Shown here: one piece after another, positions 54,021-62,818 of the stretch
Layout: the number at the start of each line of letters is the position of its first letter
Numbering within the stretch: the first letter of the stretch is position 1
From: Sinomonas sp. ASV322
Lineage (GTDB): Bacteria; Actinomycetota; Actinomycetes; Actinomycetales; Micrococcaceae
Direction: 5' to 3'
DNA length: 64,000 nt
Assembly (NCBI RefSeq): GCF_030908245.1
Contig: NZ_JAVFJJ010000001.1
Location: forward strand, 169,565 to 233,564
Made by a program: the position numbers and the translations under genes
Notes under the pieces: generated by a model
What the model was told of the DNA's origin: nothing
The model's database searches: none
The model's input: the letters and a program-made list of their open reading frames with translations, nothing else

Positions 54021-56171
54021 TCACCCTTCGGCGTGGAACTTCCTTCCGTTGACGCGTTCGGAGGCGCCGACCCGGTCGAGGTACGGCGTGATGCCGCCGA
54101 GATGCATGGGCCAGCCCGCCCCGAGGATCATGCAGAGGTCGACGTCCTCCGGACCCGCGACGACCCCCTCTTCGAGGAGGAGCCCGATCTCCTGCGCGAG
54201 TGCGTCGTGGCACTGGACGAGGACCTGCTCGCTCGTCGATGGCGAGCTGCCGAAATGCAGGCGGGCGAGAGTTGAGGCCGGGATCTCGTGGCCGCCGTCT
54301 TCCGTTGGCGCCCAGAGCCCCTTGATTCCTGCGTCGATGAGGGCCTGCTGGTTCGCCGAGACGTGAAAGCGCTCGCCGAATGCGGCGTGGAGCGATTCGG
54401 ACACATGCTGCGCGACGGGAAGCCCCACCATGGCAGCGAGCGTGAACGGCGACATGGGCAGGCCCATCGGCTTGAGGGAGGCGTCCGCGACCTCCGCGGG
54501 CGTCCCCTCGTCGAACGCTGCCGTGACCTCGCCCATGAGACGCAAGAGGACCCGGTTCACCACGAAAGCGGCCGCGTCCTTGACGAGTACAGCGGTCTTC
54601 TTGAGCGACCTGGCGAGGGCGAACGCGGTTGCGAGGACGGCGTCCTCCGTCTTCGGGGCACGCACAATCTCGATGAGCGGCATGACCGCGACCGGGTTGA
54701 AGAAGTGGAAGCCGACCACGCGCTCGGGGTGCTGGAGGTCCTCGGCCATCGCCGTGACGGAGAGCGACGACGTGTTGGTCGCGAGGATGCACTCGGGCGA
54801 GACAACGGCTTCGACCTCGGCGAAGACCTGCTTCTTGACCGCAAGTTCCTCGAAGACCGCCTCGATCACGAAATCGGCGTCCGCGAACGCCTCCTTCGAG
54901 ACCGAGCCGGTCACGAGGGCCTTCGTGCGCGTCGCGGCGTCCGGGGAGAGGCGCCCCTTCGCGAGGAGCTTGTCGACTTCGGCGTGGACGTAGCCGACGC
55001 CCTTGCCCACGCGCGCATCATCGACGTCCGTCATGACGACCGGCACCTTGAGCTGGCGCGCGAAGAGGAGCGCGAGCTGGCTCGCCATGAGCCCCGCGCC
55101 CACGACGCCGACCTTCGTCACGGGGCGCGCAAGCTTCGCATCGGGCGCGCCTGCCGGCCGCTTCGCGCGGCGCTGGACGAGGTCGAGGAACGCGTACACC
55201 GTGTCTCGGAACTGGGGCGACTGCATGAGCTCCGTGAGGGCCCCGACCTCGAGCTCGGCGGACTCCTTCTGGGTTGCGAGTTTGCCGGCCTCGAAGACGT
55301 CGAGCACCTTGCTCGGCGCGGGAGCGGCGTCGCCGGACTTGGCGGCGACGAGGGCCCGCGCGGCTTTGGCTGCGGCGTCCCAGCGCTGGGCGACGGCGGG
55401 GTCGGTGGCGGGATCGACGGCGTGAGGGCGTTCGACGGCGGTGTTCCCCGCGAGCACTTCGCCCGCCCATGCGAGGGACTGCTCGAGGAAGTCGGCGGGT
55501 TCGAAGAGCGCGTCGGCGACGCCAAGTCCAAATGCCTCCGGGCCCGCGATCGTCCGGTTGTTGCTCAGCGGGTTCCCGATCATGACCTTGAGCGCGGCCT
55601 CGGGGCCGATGAGCCGAGGCAGCCGGTACACCCCGCCCCAGCCGGGAACGAGGCCGATGAACGCCTCGGGCAGCCCGATGCCGTTCGCCCCGGCCGAGAC
55701 GGTGCGGTACGTGCACGCGAGCGCGATTTCGAGGCCACCACCGAGCGCCACGCCGTTGATGAAGGCGAACGTCGGGACGCCGAGGTCGGCGAGCAGGTCG
55801 TAGGCCTCGTGGCCGAGCCGGGCCATCATGGCCCCGTGGGCCGGATCCTTCAGCTGCTTGACCGTCGTGAGATCGGCGCCCGCGACGAGGAAGTAGGGCT
55901 TGCCGGTGACGGCGACAGCGTCGATCTCCCCGGCGGCGGCGCGGTCCCGAAGCGTTTCGAGGGTGCGGCCGAGCTCGACGAGCGTGGAGGGCCCGAGCGT
56001 CGTCGGCTTGGAGTGGTCGAAGCCGTTGTCGAGGGTGACGAGCGCGATGCGGGCGCCCGCGGTTCCGCCCGCCCCCGGAACGACGATGTCCTTGACGAGG
56101 GAGTGCGTGACGATCTCGTGGGGCACTGCTGCCGTGAGCGCCGCGTACTGGTCGAATGCAGAGGCGGTCAT
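54021..56171 (-). CDS. fadB: Fatty acid oxidation complex alpha subunit (FadB-like)
   Basis: A 716-aa bifunctional beta-oxidation enzyme: an N-terminal enoyl-CoA hydratase (INGVALGGGLEIALACTYR oxyanion region, GLPEAFIGLVPGWGG catalytic Glu region) followed by an NAD-binding 3-hydroxyacyl-CoA dehydrogenase (KVGVVGAGLMASQLALLFA, VVGFHFFNPVAVMPLIEIV with the catalytic His) and two C-terminal helical domains. It starts directly after the thiolase stop, so the two subunits of the complex are made together. Confidence 0.94.
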   Translation of the reverse strand: MTASAFDQYAALTAAVPHEIVTHSLVKDIVVPGAGGTAGARIALVTLDNGFDHSKPTTLGPSTLVELGRTLETLRDRAAAGEIDAVAVTGKPYFLVAGADLTTVKQLKDPAHGAMMARLGHEAYDLLADLGVPTFAFINGVALGGGLEIALACTYRTVSAGANGIGLPEAFIGLVPGWGGVYRLPRLIGPEAALKVMIGNPLSNNRTIAGPEAFGLGVADALFEPADFLEQSLAWAGEVLAGNTAVERPHAVDPATDPAVAQRWDAAAKAARALVAAKSGDAAPAPSKVLDVFEAGKLATQKESAELEVGALTELMQSPQFRDTVYAFLDLVQRRAKRPAGAPDAKLARPVTKVGVVGAGLMASQLALLFARQLKVPVVMTDVDDARVGKGVGYVHAEVDKLLAKGRLSPDAATRTKALVTGSVSKEAFADADFVIEAVFEELAVKKQVFAEVEAVVSPECILATNTSSLSVTAMAEDLQHPERVVGFHFFNPVAVMPLIEIVRAPKTEDAVLATAFALARSLKKTAVLVKDAAAFVVNRVLLRLMGEVTAAFDEGTPAEVADASLKPMGLPMSPFTLAAMVGLPVAQHVSESLHAAFGERFHVSANQQALIDAGIKGLWAPTEDGGHEIPASTLARLHFGSSPSTSEQVLVQCHDALAQEIGLLLEEGVVAGPEDVDLCMILGAGWPMHLGGITPYLDRVGASERVNGRKFHAEG

Positions 56172-57389
56172 TCACTCGCCTTTCCGGTAGTCGGGGTGGA
56201 GGGGATTCTCCCAGATGACCGTGCCGCCCATGCCGAGCCCGATGCACATGGTCGTCATCCCAAAGCGCACGCTCGGGTCCTCGGCGAACTGTCGGGCGAG
56301 TTGGGTCATGAGGCGCACGCCTGACGAGGCGAGGGGATGCCCGACGGCGATCGCGCCGCCGTAGCGGTTGACGCGCGGGTCGTCGTCGGCGATGCCGAAG
56401 TGATCGAGGAAGCTCAGCACCTGGACCGCGAACGCCTCGTTGATCTCGAACAGCCCGATGTCCTCGATCGAGAGCCCTGCCTTCGCGAGCGCCTTCTCTG
56501 TCGCGGGCACTGGCCCGATGCCCATGACTTCGGGCTCGACTCCGGCGAACGCGAACGAGACGAGCCGCATGCGCGGCGTGAGCCCGAGTTCGTCGGCAGT
56601 CTCGGCCGAGGCGAGGAGGCACGCCGTCGCGCCGTCGTTGAGCCCGGCGGCGTTGCCCGCCGTGATGCGCCCGTGGGGACGGAACGGCGTCCTCAGGCCC
56701 GCGAGGTCCTCGAGCGTGGTCCCAGGCCGGGGCGGTTCGTCGGCCGTCGCGAGGCCAAAGCCCTCGCCGGGGCGGTGGGTTGCGATCGGCACGAGGTCCG
56801 GCTGGATCTGGCCGTTCTCGTAGGCCGCCGCGAGCTTCGCCTGCGACGCGACGGCATACCGGTCCGCGCGCTCCTTCGTGATGGCGGGGAAGCGGTCGTG
56901 GAGGTTCTCTGCGGTGCTGCCCATCGTGAGCGCGGTCGGGTCGACGAGCCGCTCGGCCATGAACCGAGGGTTCGGGTCCGTGCCTTGGCCCATGGGGTGG
57001 TTGCCCATGTGCTCGACGCCCCCAGCGATGACGACGTCGTACGCGCCGACCCCGATGCCGCTCGCCGTCGTCGTCACCGCGGTCATGGCACCTGCGCACA
57101 TGCGGTCGACGGCGAAGCCCGGCACGGTCTTCGGGAGGCCCGCGAGGAGCGCGGCGCTGCGTCCGATCGTGAGGCCCTGATCGCCCGTCTGGGTCGTTGC
57201 GGCGATCGAGACTTCGTCGACGCGCTCGGCCGGGAGCGTCGGGTTGCGACGCAGGAGCTCCCGGATCGTCTTGACGACGAGGTCGTCGGCGCGGGTGCCG
57301 TGATACATCCCCTTGTCGCCGGCCTTGCCGAAAGGGGTGCGGACGCCGTCGACGAAGACGACGTCCCTGATGTGCCTGGTGGTGGCCAT
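56172..57389 (-). CDS. fadA: Acetyl-CoA C-acyltransferase (thiolase)
   Basis: A 405-aa degradative thiolase that cleaves 3-oxoacyl-CoA. The nucleophile Cys is in VDRMCAGAMTAV. The His is in AVGHPLASSGVRLMTQL, and the second Cys is in TMCIGLGMGGTVIWE. It is the first gene of the fadA-fadB operon. A promoter with a dyad operator lies about 80-105 nt upstream, between this gene and fadD on the same strand. Confidence 0.94.
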   Translation of the reverse strand: MATTRHIRDVVFVDGVRTPFGKAGDKGMYHGTRADDLVVKTIRELLRRNPTLPAERVDEVSIAATTQTGDQGLTIGRSAALLAGLPKTVPGFAVDRMCAGAMTAVTTTASGIGVGAYDVVIAGGVEHMGNHPMGQGTDPNPRFMAERLVDPTALTMGSTAENLHDRFPAITKERADRYAVASQAKLAAAYENGQIQPDLVPIATHRPGEGFGLATADEPPRPGTTLEDLAGLRTPFRPHGRITAGNAAGLNDGATACLLASAETADELGLTPRMRLVSFAFAGVEPEVMGIGPVPATEKALAKAGLSIEDIGLFEINEAFAVQVLSFLDHFGIADDDPRVNRYGGAIAVGHPLASSGVRLMTQLARQFAEDPSVRFGMTTMCIGLGMGGTVIWENPLHPDYRKGE

Positions 57390-57467
57390 GGGCAGCTCCT
57401 GTGGGTGGAGGGGAATCAGATGATGGGAGGCAGGCGTGGAAACCTCGAGGCGTGTCGTGCTTCTTCC

Positions 57468-57496
57468 ATGTTACTAGTGAGTAACTTACGGGGCAA
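57468..57496 (-). promoter_or_regulatory. fadA promoter with TetR-like dyad
   Basis: On the minus strand, TTGCCC (57496-57491), a 17-nt spacer and TAACAT (57473-57468) form a promoter. A 16-bp dyad, GTTACTAGTGAGTAAC on the plus strand (57470-57485), overlaps the spacer and -10. A fatty-acid-responsive TetR-family repressor is a reasonable guess; none is encoded here. Confidence 0.5.
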
Positions 57497-57521
57497 TGGG
57501 TGTCGCGCCGTGCGGCTTCGC

Positions 57522-59114
57522 TCAGATCGCGGCCGGCGGCGCCGTCTCCGCGCCCTGAGCGTACCGGGCCGCAAGCTCGCGCTTGAGCACCTTTCCGCTG
57601 GGGCCCATCGGCAGCTCGGCCAGGAGTTCGATGATCCGGGGGTACTTGTAGGCCGCAAGGTGCTGCTTCGCGTACGCGCCAAGGTCGTCGACGGTAACCG
57701 AGCTCCCGGGGGCCACGACGATCGCTGCTGCAACTTCCTGGCCGTGCACCTCGTGCGGAACCCCGTACACCGCCGCGCTCACGACGTCGGGATGGTGGCT
57801 GAGGACCTCTTCGACCTCGCGGGGGTACACGTTGTAGCCGTTGCGGATGACCATGTCCTTCTTGCGGTCGAGGATGCGCAGGTACCCGTCATCGTCCTTG
57901 ATCCCCAGGTCTCCCGTGCGGAACCATCCGCCGACGACCGCCTCGGCGGTGGCCTCCGGCCGATTGAGATAGCCCGCGAAAAGGTTGTGTCCGCGGATGA
58001 CGAGCTCCCCGAGTTCGCCGCTGGGCAGCAGCTCGATCGCGTCGGCAACCTCAGGCCGCGCGATCTCGACCTCGACACCCCAGATCGGAATGCCGATCGT
58101 GCCCGGGCGCGGCGCTGTGCCGACGTGGTTGAAGCTCGCCACAGGAGAGGTCTCAGTGAGCCCGTAGCCTTCGTAGATCTCGGCGCCGAAGACCTCGCGG
58201 AACCTGTCGAGCACGGCCAGTGGCAGGGAGGCCCCGCCTGAGATTCCGTAGCGGAGGCTCCGGGGGCGCAGGGGGCTCGCCTTCGAGGCCTCGATGAGCG
58301 CCACGTACATCGTGGGCACGCCGAAGAAGACGTCGATGTCGTGCTGGTGGAGCAGCTCGAGCGCGGTCCCGCCGGTGAACTTGGGGCACATGACGATGGT
58401 CGCGCCGGCGCGCAGGCCTGCGTTGAGGACGCAGGTCTGGCCGAACGTGTGGAAGAGCGGGAGCCCGCCGAAGACCGTGTCCCCAGGGCGGACATCGAAG
58501 GTGCTCGTCAGGAGGACATTGACCTGTTCGACGAGTGCGAAATGCGTTCCGAGGGCCCCCTTCGGCTTGCCCGTGGTTCCCGAGGTGTAGAGGATCGTCG
58601 CGATGTCGGCAGGCTCGCGCGGGACGTAGCTCTCAAGAGGGTCCGCGGCACCCGCCTCGGCTTCGAGCCGGGACGGGCCCTCCGCGTCCTCGGGGGCCAT
58701 GACGGTCACGACGTCGATGCCCGCGGCGTCCGCTGCGGCGGCCCCTTCGCCCAGCAGAGGGGCCGCGCAGACGAGGAGCCGAGACGCGCTGTCGCGCAGC
58801 ATGTATTCGATCTCGCGGGCCCGTAGGAGTGCATGGACCGGAAGGACGATTCCCCCGAGCGCGAGTACCGCGTAATACACGCGCGCAAAGTCCGCGACGT
58901 TCGGAATGAGGATCGCGACCGTGTCGCCCGGTCCGACGCCCCGCGCGCGGAGCGCGCCAGCATATGCGCGGGTCTGGTCCCACAGCTCGCCGTAGGTGGT
59001 CTGTTCGTCGCCGACGACGAGGGCCGTGGCCTGCGGCATGCGAGCGGCGGATTCGGCGAGGATGGCCGCGACCGAGATCGTGCCGAATCGTCGGGGTGAA
59101 ATGGTGTCTGTCAT
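57522..59114 (-). CDS. fadD: Long-chain fatty acid-CoA ligase-like enzyme
   Basis: A 530-aa AMP-forming acyl-CoA synthetase that activates fatty acids for beta-oxidation. The P-loop-like motif is ILYTSGTTGKPKGALGTH, the A5 motif EGYGLTETSPVASF and the hinge region GWFRTGDLGIKDDDGYL. The C-terminal lysine lies in PMGPSGKVLKRELA. Its place beside fadA-fadB supports a catabolic role. The exact chain length is not predictable. It has its own promoter. Confidence 0.9.
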   Translation of the reverse strand: MTDTISPRRFGTISVAAILAESAARMPQATALVVGDEQTTYGELWDQTRAYAGALRARGVGPGDTVAILIPNVADFARVYYAVLALGGIVLPVHALLRAREIEYMLRDSASRLLVCAAPLLGEGAAAADAAGIDVVTVMAPEDAEGPSRLEAEAGAADPLESYVPREPADIATILYTSGTTGKPKGALGTHFALVEQVNVLLTSTFDVRPGDTVFGGLPLFHTFGQTCVLNAGLRAGATIVMCPKFTGGTALELLHQHDIDVFFGVPTMYVALIEASKASPLRPRSLRYGISGGASLPLAVLDRFREVFGAEIYEGYGLTETSPVASFNHVGTAPRPGTIGIPIWGVEVEIARPEVADAIELLPSGELGELVIRGHNLFAGYLNRPEATAEAVVGGWFRTGDLGIKDDDGYLRILDRKKDMVIRNGYNVYPREVEEVLSHHPDVVSAAVYGVPHEVHGQEVAAAIVVAPGSSVTVDDLGAYAKQHLAAYKYPRIIELLAELPMGPSGKVLKRELAARYAQGAETAPPAAI

Positions 59115-59159
59115 GGTGTGGGCTCCGTGCGGGGAGGGTGATCGGAATCACTTTCCGCC

Positions 59160-59205
59160 ATCATGCAGTGATACTCAGTTCCGTGTCAATTGAGACTTAG
59201 TGTCA
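59160..59205 (-). promoter_or_regulatory. fadD promoter region with dyads
   Basis: On the minus strand, TTGACA (59189-59184), an 18-nt spacer and CATGAT (59165-59160) form a promoter. Just upstream of the -35, on the plus strand, TGAGACTTAGTGTCA (59191-59205) is a 15-bp dyad with 6 of 7 arm bases paired. A wider pair GTGATACT / AGTGTCAC (59168-59206) encloses the region. Confidence 0.5.
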
Positions 59206-59259
59206 CCGTGCCGTCTCTGCGTACGATGGGCCCATCGCTGGACTAGGGAAGGAAGCCAC

Positions 59260-59604
59260 GTGAGCCAGGAGCCCAAAGACGAGCCGACAGCCAAGGCACC
59301 TGCGTCAGATCGAGCGGCCGGGCAGGCTGACGAGGTCAAGGTCACGCGTGCCGGCGCTGCGTGGACTGCCGTGGTCGTCGCGCTCGCCGTCCTGGTGTTC
59401 CTCATCGTGTTCTTCCTCCAGAACCAGGACACGGTGAGGGTTCGGTTCCTCGGGCTCGACGGGCAGGTCCCGCTCGGGCTCGCGCTGTTCATCGCCGCGG
59501 TGGCTGGCGGAATCCTGGTGGCGATCGCCGGCGCGGCACGGATCATTCAGCTGCGCATCGCTGCCGCACGCCGCCGTCGCCCGCCGCGACCCGACGCCCG
59601 CTGA
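59260..59604 (+). CDS. LapA-like (DUF1049) membrane protein
   Basis: A 114-aa protein with a charged N-terminus, two membrane helices (about 40-60 and 75-98), the linking segment QNQDTVRVRFLGLDGQVPLGL typical of the LapA/DUF1049 family, and a basic tail. It is probably a small envelope-assembly protein; the role in actinobacteria is unknown. GTG 59260 follows GGGAAGGAAG. It is divergent from fadD. Confidence 0.85.
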   Translation: MSQEPKDEPTAKAPASDRAAGQADEVKVTRAGAAWTAVVVALAVLVFLIVFFLQNQDTVRVRFLGLDGQVPLGLALFIAAVAGGILVAIAGAARIIQLRIAAARRRRPPRPDAR

Positions 59605-59688
59605 GCGAGGCAGAGTCACCCGTTCGGGGGACCCGAAGCCCCCTTGCGAGGGAACCGCGCGGCGTCCCGACTCGCGACGCTTGGGGGT

Positions 59689-60804
59689 ATGGAGAACCAG
59701 GCAGCACACCTCACAGCATCCCCACGTTCGGCCGTTCGGCGGCGCTGGCCAGAACTCGCGGCCCCGATCACCGCGATCTGCGCCGCTCTCTACGCCGCCG
59801 CTGCCGGCCTATGGCTCGCGCTCGGGCACCAATATCCGTTCGGCACCGGAACCTTCCAGTCTCCGAGCCTCCTGACCCGTGACTGGCCCTCCCAGTCGGC
59901 CGCCGTCCTGGCCATCGGCGCGGCCCTCGCGGGCTCGGTGCTCGCTGGGCTGGTCGCGCGCAGGAGGCGGCCGGGCCGGCTCCTCACGGGGGCCGTCGTC
60001 GTCTTCGCGACCGCCTTCGCCCTTGCCTTCCTGACGGTTGTCGCGGACACGAGCATGCTCGCCATCCTCGGCTATCTGCCGTTCATGATCGTCAAGCTCG
60101 TGAGTGACCCCGGCTGGTTCGCCGGCCGCGATATCCCCTGGGCGGGCGTCGCGAATGAGTACGCCGTGCTCGCCGGCTCGGTCCTCTGGATCGCCGTTGC
60201 GGTCGTCACCGTGAGACGGCGCGTCGGTGCGTGTCTCGTGTGCGGCCGCCCGGGCCTGGACGCTTCGCGCGCCCATAGGCCTGCCGCTCGCCGCAGCCCG
60301 GTCTGGGGCGCCGCCGCGGTGTGGACTGCGATTGCCATCCCGCTCATCTATGCCGCGACCCGGTTCGCGTGGGCCGTGGGCATTCCGCTAGGGCTCGACG
60401 ACGACTTCTACCGTTGGCTCCGCAGCGAGGGCGGGCTCAGTGCTGCCGTCGGGCTCGCGTCGATGGCCGCCGTCGGCGCCGTCCTCACGTGGGGGCTCAT
60501 CGCGCGGTGGGGCGAAAGGATCCCTGCGTGGGTTCCGGGGCTGGGAGGTCACGATGTTCCCGTGGCCGCGGCCGTTGTCCCGGCTCTCTTCGTCGCGAGC
60601 GTGATCTTCCCGGCTGGGCTCCAGATGATCCGCGAAGGGCTTGGGCTCGCACCGGGCCTCGTCAGCACCGTGACCCCAGCAGACTGGGGCGCGTACGGGC
60701 CGACGCTTCTGTGGCCTCTGTGGTCGGTCGCGCTCTCAGCCGGTGCCATCTCGTACTGGCTTCGGCGTCGCGGGGCCTGCCCACGATGCGGTCGTGCCGA
60801 CTGA
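59689..60804 (+). CDS. Membrane protein with two CxxC knuckles
   Basis: A 371-aa protein with eight or nine predicted membrane helices, family not recognised. Two short cysteine motifs, ACLVCGRPG (about 183-191) and ACPRCGRAD at the very C-terminus, lie in cytosolic-looking segments and together could bind one zinc. ATG 59689 has GGGGG upstream. It is followed 45 nt later by a histidine kinase gene with its own promoter, so it might supply or receive the signal of that system, but nothing shows this directly. Confidence 0.7.
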   Translation: MENQAAHLTASPRSAVRRRWPELAAPITAICAALYAAAAGLWLALGHQYPFGTGTFQSPSLLTRDWPSQSAAVLAIGAALAGSVLAGLVARRRRPGRLLTGAVVVFATAFALAFLTVVADTSMLAILGYLPFMIVKLVSDPGWFAGRDIPWAGVANEYAVLAGSVLWIAVAVVTVRRRVGACLVCGRPGLDASRAHRPAARRSPVWGAAAVWTAIAIPLIYAATRFAWAVGIPLGLDDDFYRWLRSEGGLSAAVGLASMAAVGAVLTWGLIARWGERIPAWVPGLGGHDVPVAAAVVPALFVASVIFPAGLQMIREGLGLAPGLVSTVTPADWGAYGPTLLWPLWSVALSAGAISYWLRRRGACPRCGRAD

Positions 60805-60812
60805 CCATGGCG

Positions 60813-60841
60813 CTGACATCAAGCAGGGCGCGGGACAGAAT
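60813..60841 (+). promoter_or_regulatory. Promoter for the two-component system, probably leaderless
   Basis: CTGACA (60813-60818), a 17-nt spacer and CAGAAT (60836-60841). The ATG lies 7 nt after the -10 with no SD, so a leaderless mRNA is likely. Confidence 0.55.
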
Positions 60842-60848
60842 GTGTGTC

Positions 60849-62150
60849 ATGCGGCAGTTCATTCTCCGCCCCGCGCCCCCTCGCTGGCGGCGGAGGCTCG
60901 GACGCGTGGCCTTCCTCGCGCTGGGTGCCCTGCTGTCTGCGCCCTACGTCCTCGTGACCGTCTGGGCGGCCGAGCTCTATCGGTTCGCCGCGGTCAACCC
61001 GATCGCCCCCGTCTTCGCGACCGCCGTCGGGCTCGGACTTTTCGCGGTGCCCGCGTCGCTGCGCGTCACGGCGGCGCTCGAACGAACTGCGTCCGACGAG
61101 CTCCTCGGGACGCGGCTCGGCGCCCAGACGGCGCGAGCCGAGCTCTCCGACGTCCTGCGAGCCGCCGCGTGGTTTGCCGCACATCTGGGCGCGGGGCTCC
61201 TGTTCGCCGTCGTCCTCGTGGTCCTCGTGCCGCTCGACGTACTCCTGGTGCTCACGTGGGCGGGAATCGCGCCTTCTGCCGACATCGCACGTGCCGCTCC
61301 CGGCTTCGACGGGCCGACGACGGCGGTGCTCGTCCTCGTAGGCACGGCGGCGTGCGGGACGCTCCTCGTGGGCGTCGGCACGCAGCTGCCGCGATGGGCC
61401 GTGCTCCTCCTCGGTCCCTCCACCGGCCAGCGCCTCGCCCTCGCGGAACGCTCGGCGCGCCTCCAGGCCCAGCGCAACAGGCTCGCGCGGGAACTCCACG
61501 ACTCTGTGGGGCACGCGCTCGCCGTCACGACGTTGCAGGCGGCCGCGGCCCGCGCGCACCTCCGCGACGACCCCGACGCGGCAGAGACCGCCCTTGAGGC
61601 CGTCGAGGAGACCGGGCGCCGCGCGCAGGCAGAGCTCGACGCCGCCCTCGCGATCCTGCGCGATCCGACGCCGGACCCAGGCCGGGACGGAAGTGCAGCG
61701 CAGCCGCCTGGACTCGACGAGCTCGACGCTCTCATCGGCTCCTTCCGGGCCGCGGGGCTCGCCGTCGAGACGGACCTGAGCCTCAACGCTTCCGTCAACG
61801 TGCCCGACGTCGTGTCCCACGAGGCCTATCGCCTCCTGCAGGAGGCCCTCACCAACGCGCTGCGGCACGGCGCGGGGCATCGGGCGTCCCTGCGGATGAC
61901 GGCAGACCACGGCGTCCTCCGGGTGCACGTCGACAACCCCTTCGCCTCGCAACCCGGCGAGCCTCTCAGGGGCCGAGTTCCCGAGCCGGGCCGGCCGGGC
62001 GGACTCGGGCTCATTGGCCTCCGGGAGCGGATCGTGCTTCTCGGCGGTCGGCTCGAGGCCGGGCCACGCGGCGCCCTGTGGGCTGTGGACGGCGAGCTTC
62101 CATTGGGAGCGCAGGCCGACGCAGCGCATGAAGGGGCCGTGCGATGGTGA
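60849..62150 (+). CDS. NarL-type sensor histidine kinase
   Basis: A 433-aa sensor with four membrane helices in the first 190 residues (two pairs: about 20-60 and 115-180) and little extracellular sequence. The dimerisation/phosphoacceptor helix (HisKA_3) has His217 in RNRLARELHDSVGHALAVT. The ATPase domain has EALTNALRHGAGHRA and GGLGLIGLRERIVLLGG. The signal is unknown; the lack of an external domain suggests sensing within the membrane. The response regulator overlaps its end by 7 bp. Confidence 0.92.
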   Translation: MRQFILRPAPPRWRRRLGRVAFLALGALLSAPYVLVTVWAAELYRFAAVNPIAPVFATAVGLGLFAVPASLRVTAALERTASDELLGTRLGAQTARAELSDVLRAAAWFAAHLGAGLLFAVVLVVLVPLDVLLVLTWAGIAPSADIARAAPGFDGPTTAVLVLVGTAACGTLLVGVGTQLPRWAVLLLGPSTGQRLALAERSARLQAQRNRLARELHDSVGHALAVTTLQAAAARAHLRDDPDAAETALEAVEETGRRAQAELDAALAILRDPTPDPGRDGSAAQPPGLDELDALIGSFRAAGLAVETDLSLNASVNVPDVVSHEAYRLLQEALTNALRHGAGHRASLRMTADHGVLRVHVDNPFASQPGEPLRGRVPEPGRPGGLGLIGLRERIVLLGGRLEAGPRGALWAVDGELPLGAQADAAHEGAVRW

Positions 62151-62818
62151 CGGTGCTCGTGGTTGACGACGACGCCCTCGTCCGCTCGGGGCTTCGCGCG
62201 ATCCTTGCCGGGCGGTGCGCGATCGACGTCGTGGGGGAGGCCGTCGACGGGGCCGACGCCGTGTCCCAGGCCCGTGTCCTTCGGCCCGACGTCGTGCTCA
62301 TGGACGTCCGCATGCCCGGCATCGACGGCATCCAGGCGACGCGCCTCATCCTCGGCGCTGGGCCCGCGGACGACGGCGGAAGGCGAACGCGGGTCCTCGT
62401 GCTCACGACGTTCGGCAGCGATGAATACGTCTACGAAGCACTCCGCGCGGGAGCGGCGGGATTCCTGCTCAAGCGCTCGCGGCCCGAGGAACTCGCCACG
62501 GCGATCGTCACGGTGGCGGAGGGGGAGAGCCTCGTCTTCCCCGAGGCGATCCGGACTCTCGCCGCTGCACATGTCGGCGCAGCGGGCAGGGGCCTCACGC
62601 GGGCCGGACTGACGCAGCGGGAAGAGGAGGTCCTTCGTGGCCTCGCGCGTGGGGGCAACAATGCGGAGATCGCGGCGGATCTCTACCTCTCGCCTGAGAC
62701 CGTCAAGACCCACGTGGCATCGCTCCTCGCGAAGCTCGGGGTGCGCGACCGCACGCAGGCCGTCATCGCGGCCTACGAGTCGGGCTTCATTGATCCTCGG
62801 CGTGGGCCTTCTTCTTGA
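62144..62818 (+). CDS. NarL/LuxR-family response regulator
   Basis: A 224-aa regulator. The receiver domain has phosphoacceptor Asp54 in VVLMDVRMPGIDG, with acidic residues in VLVVDDDALVR. The C-terminal LuxR-type helix-turn-helix reads LTQREEEVLRGLARGGNNAEI and then SPETVKTHVASLLAKLGVRD. It is the partner of the overlapping kinase gene. Its targets are not identifiable. Its end overlaps the convergent ribonuclease D gene by 32 bp. Confidence 0.93.
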   Translation: MVTVLVVDDDALVRSGLRAILAGRCAIDVVGEAVDGADAVSQARVLRPDVVLMDVRMPGIDGIQATRLILGAGPADDGGRRTRVLVLTTFGSDEYVYEALRAGAAGFLLKRSRPEELATAIVTVAEGESLVFPEAIRTLAAAHVGAAGRGLTRAGLTQREEEVLRGLARGGNNAEIAADLYLSPETVKTHVASLLAKLGVRDRTQAVIAAYESGFIDPRRGPSS

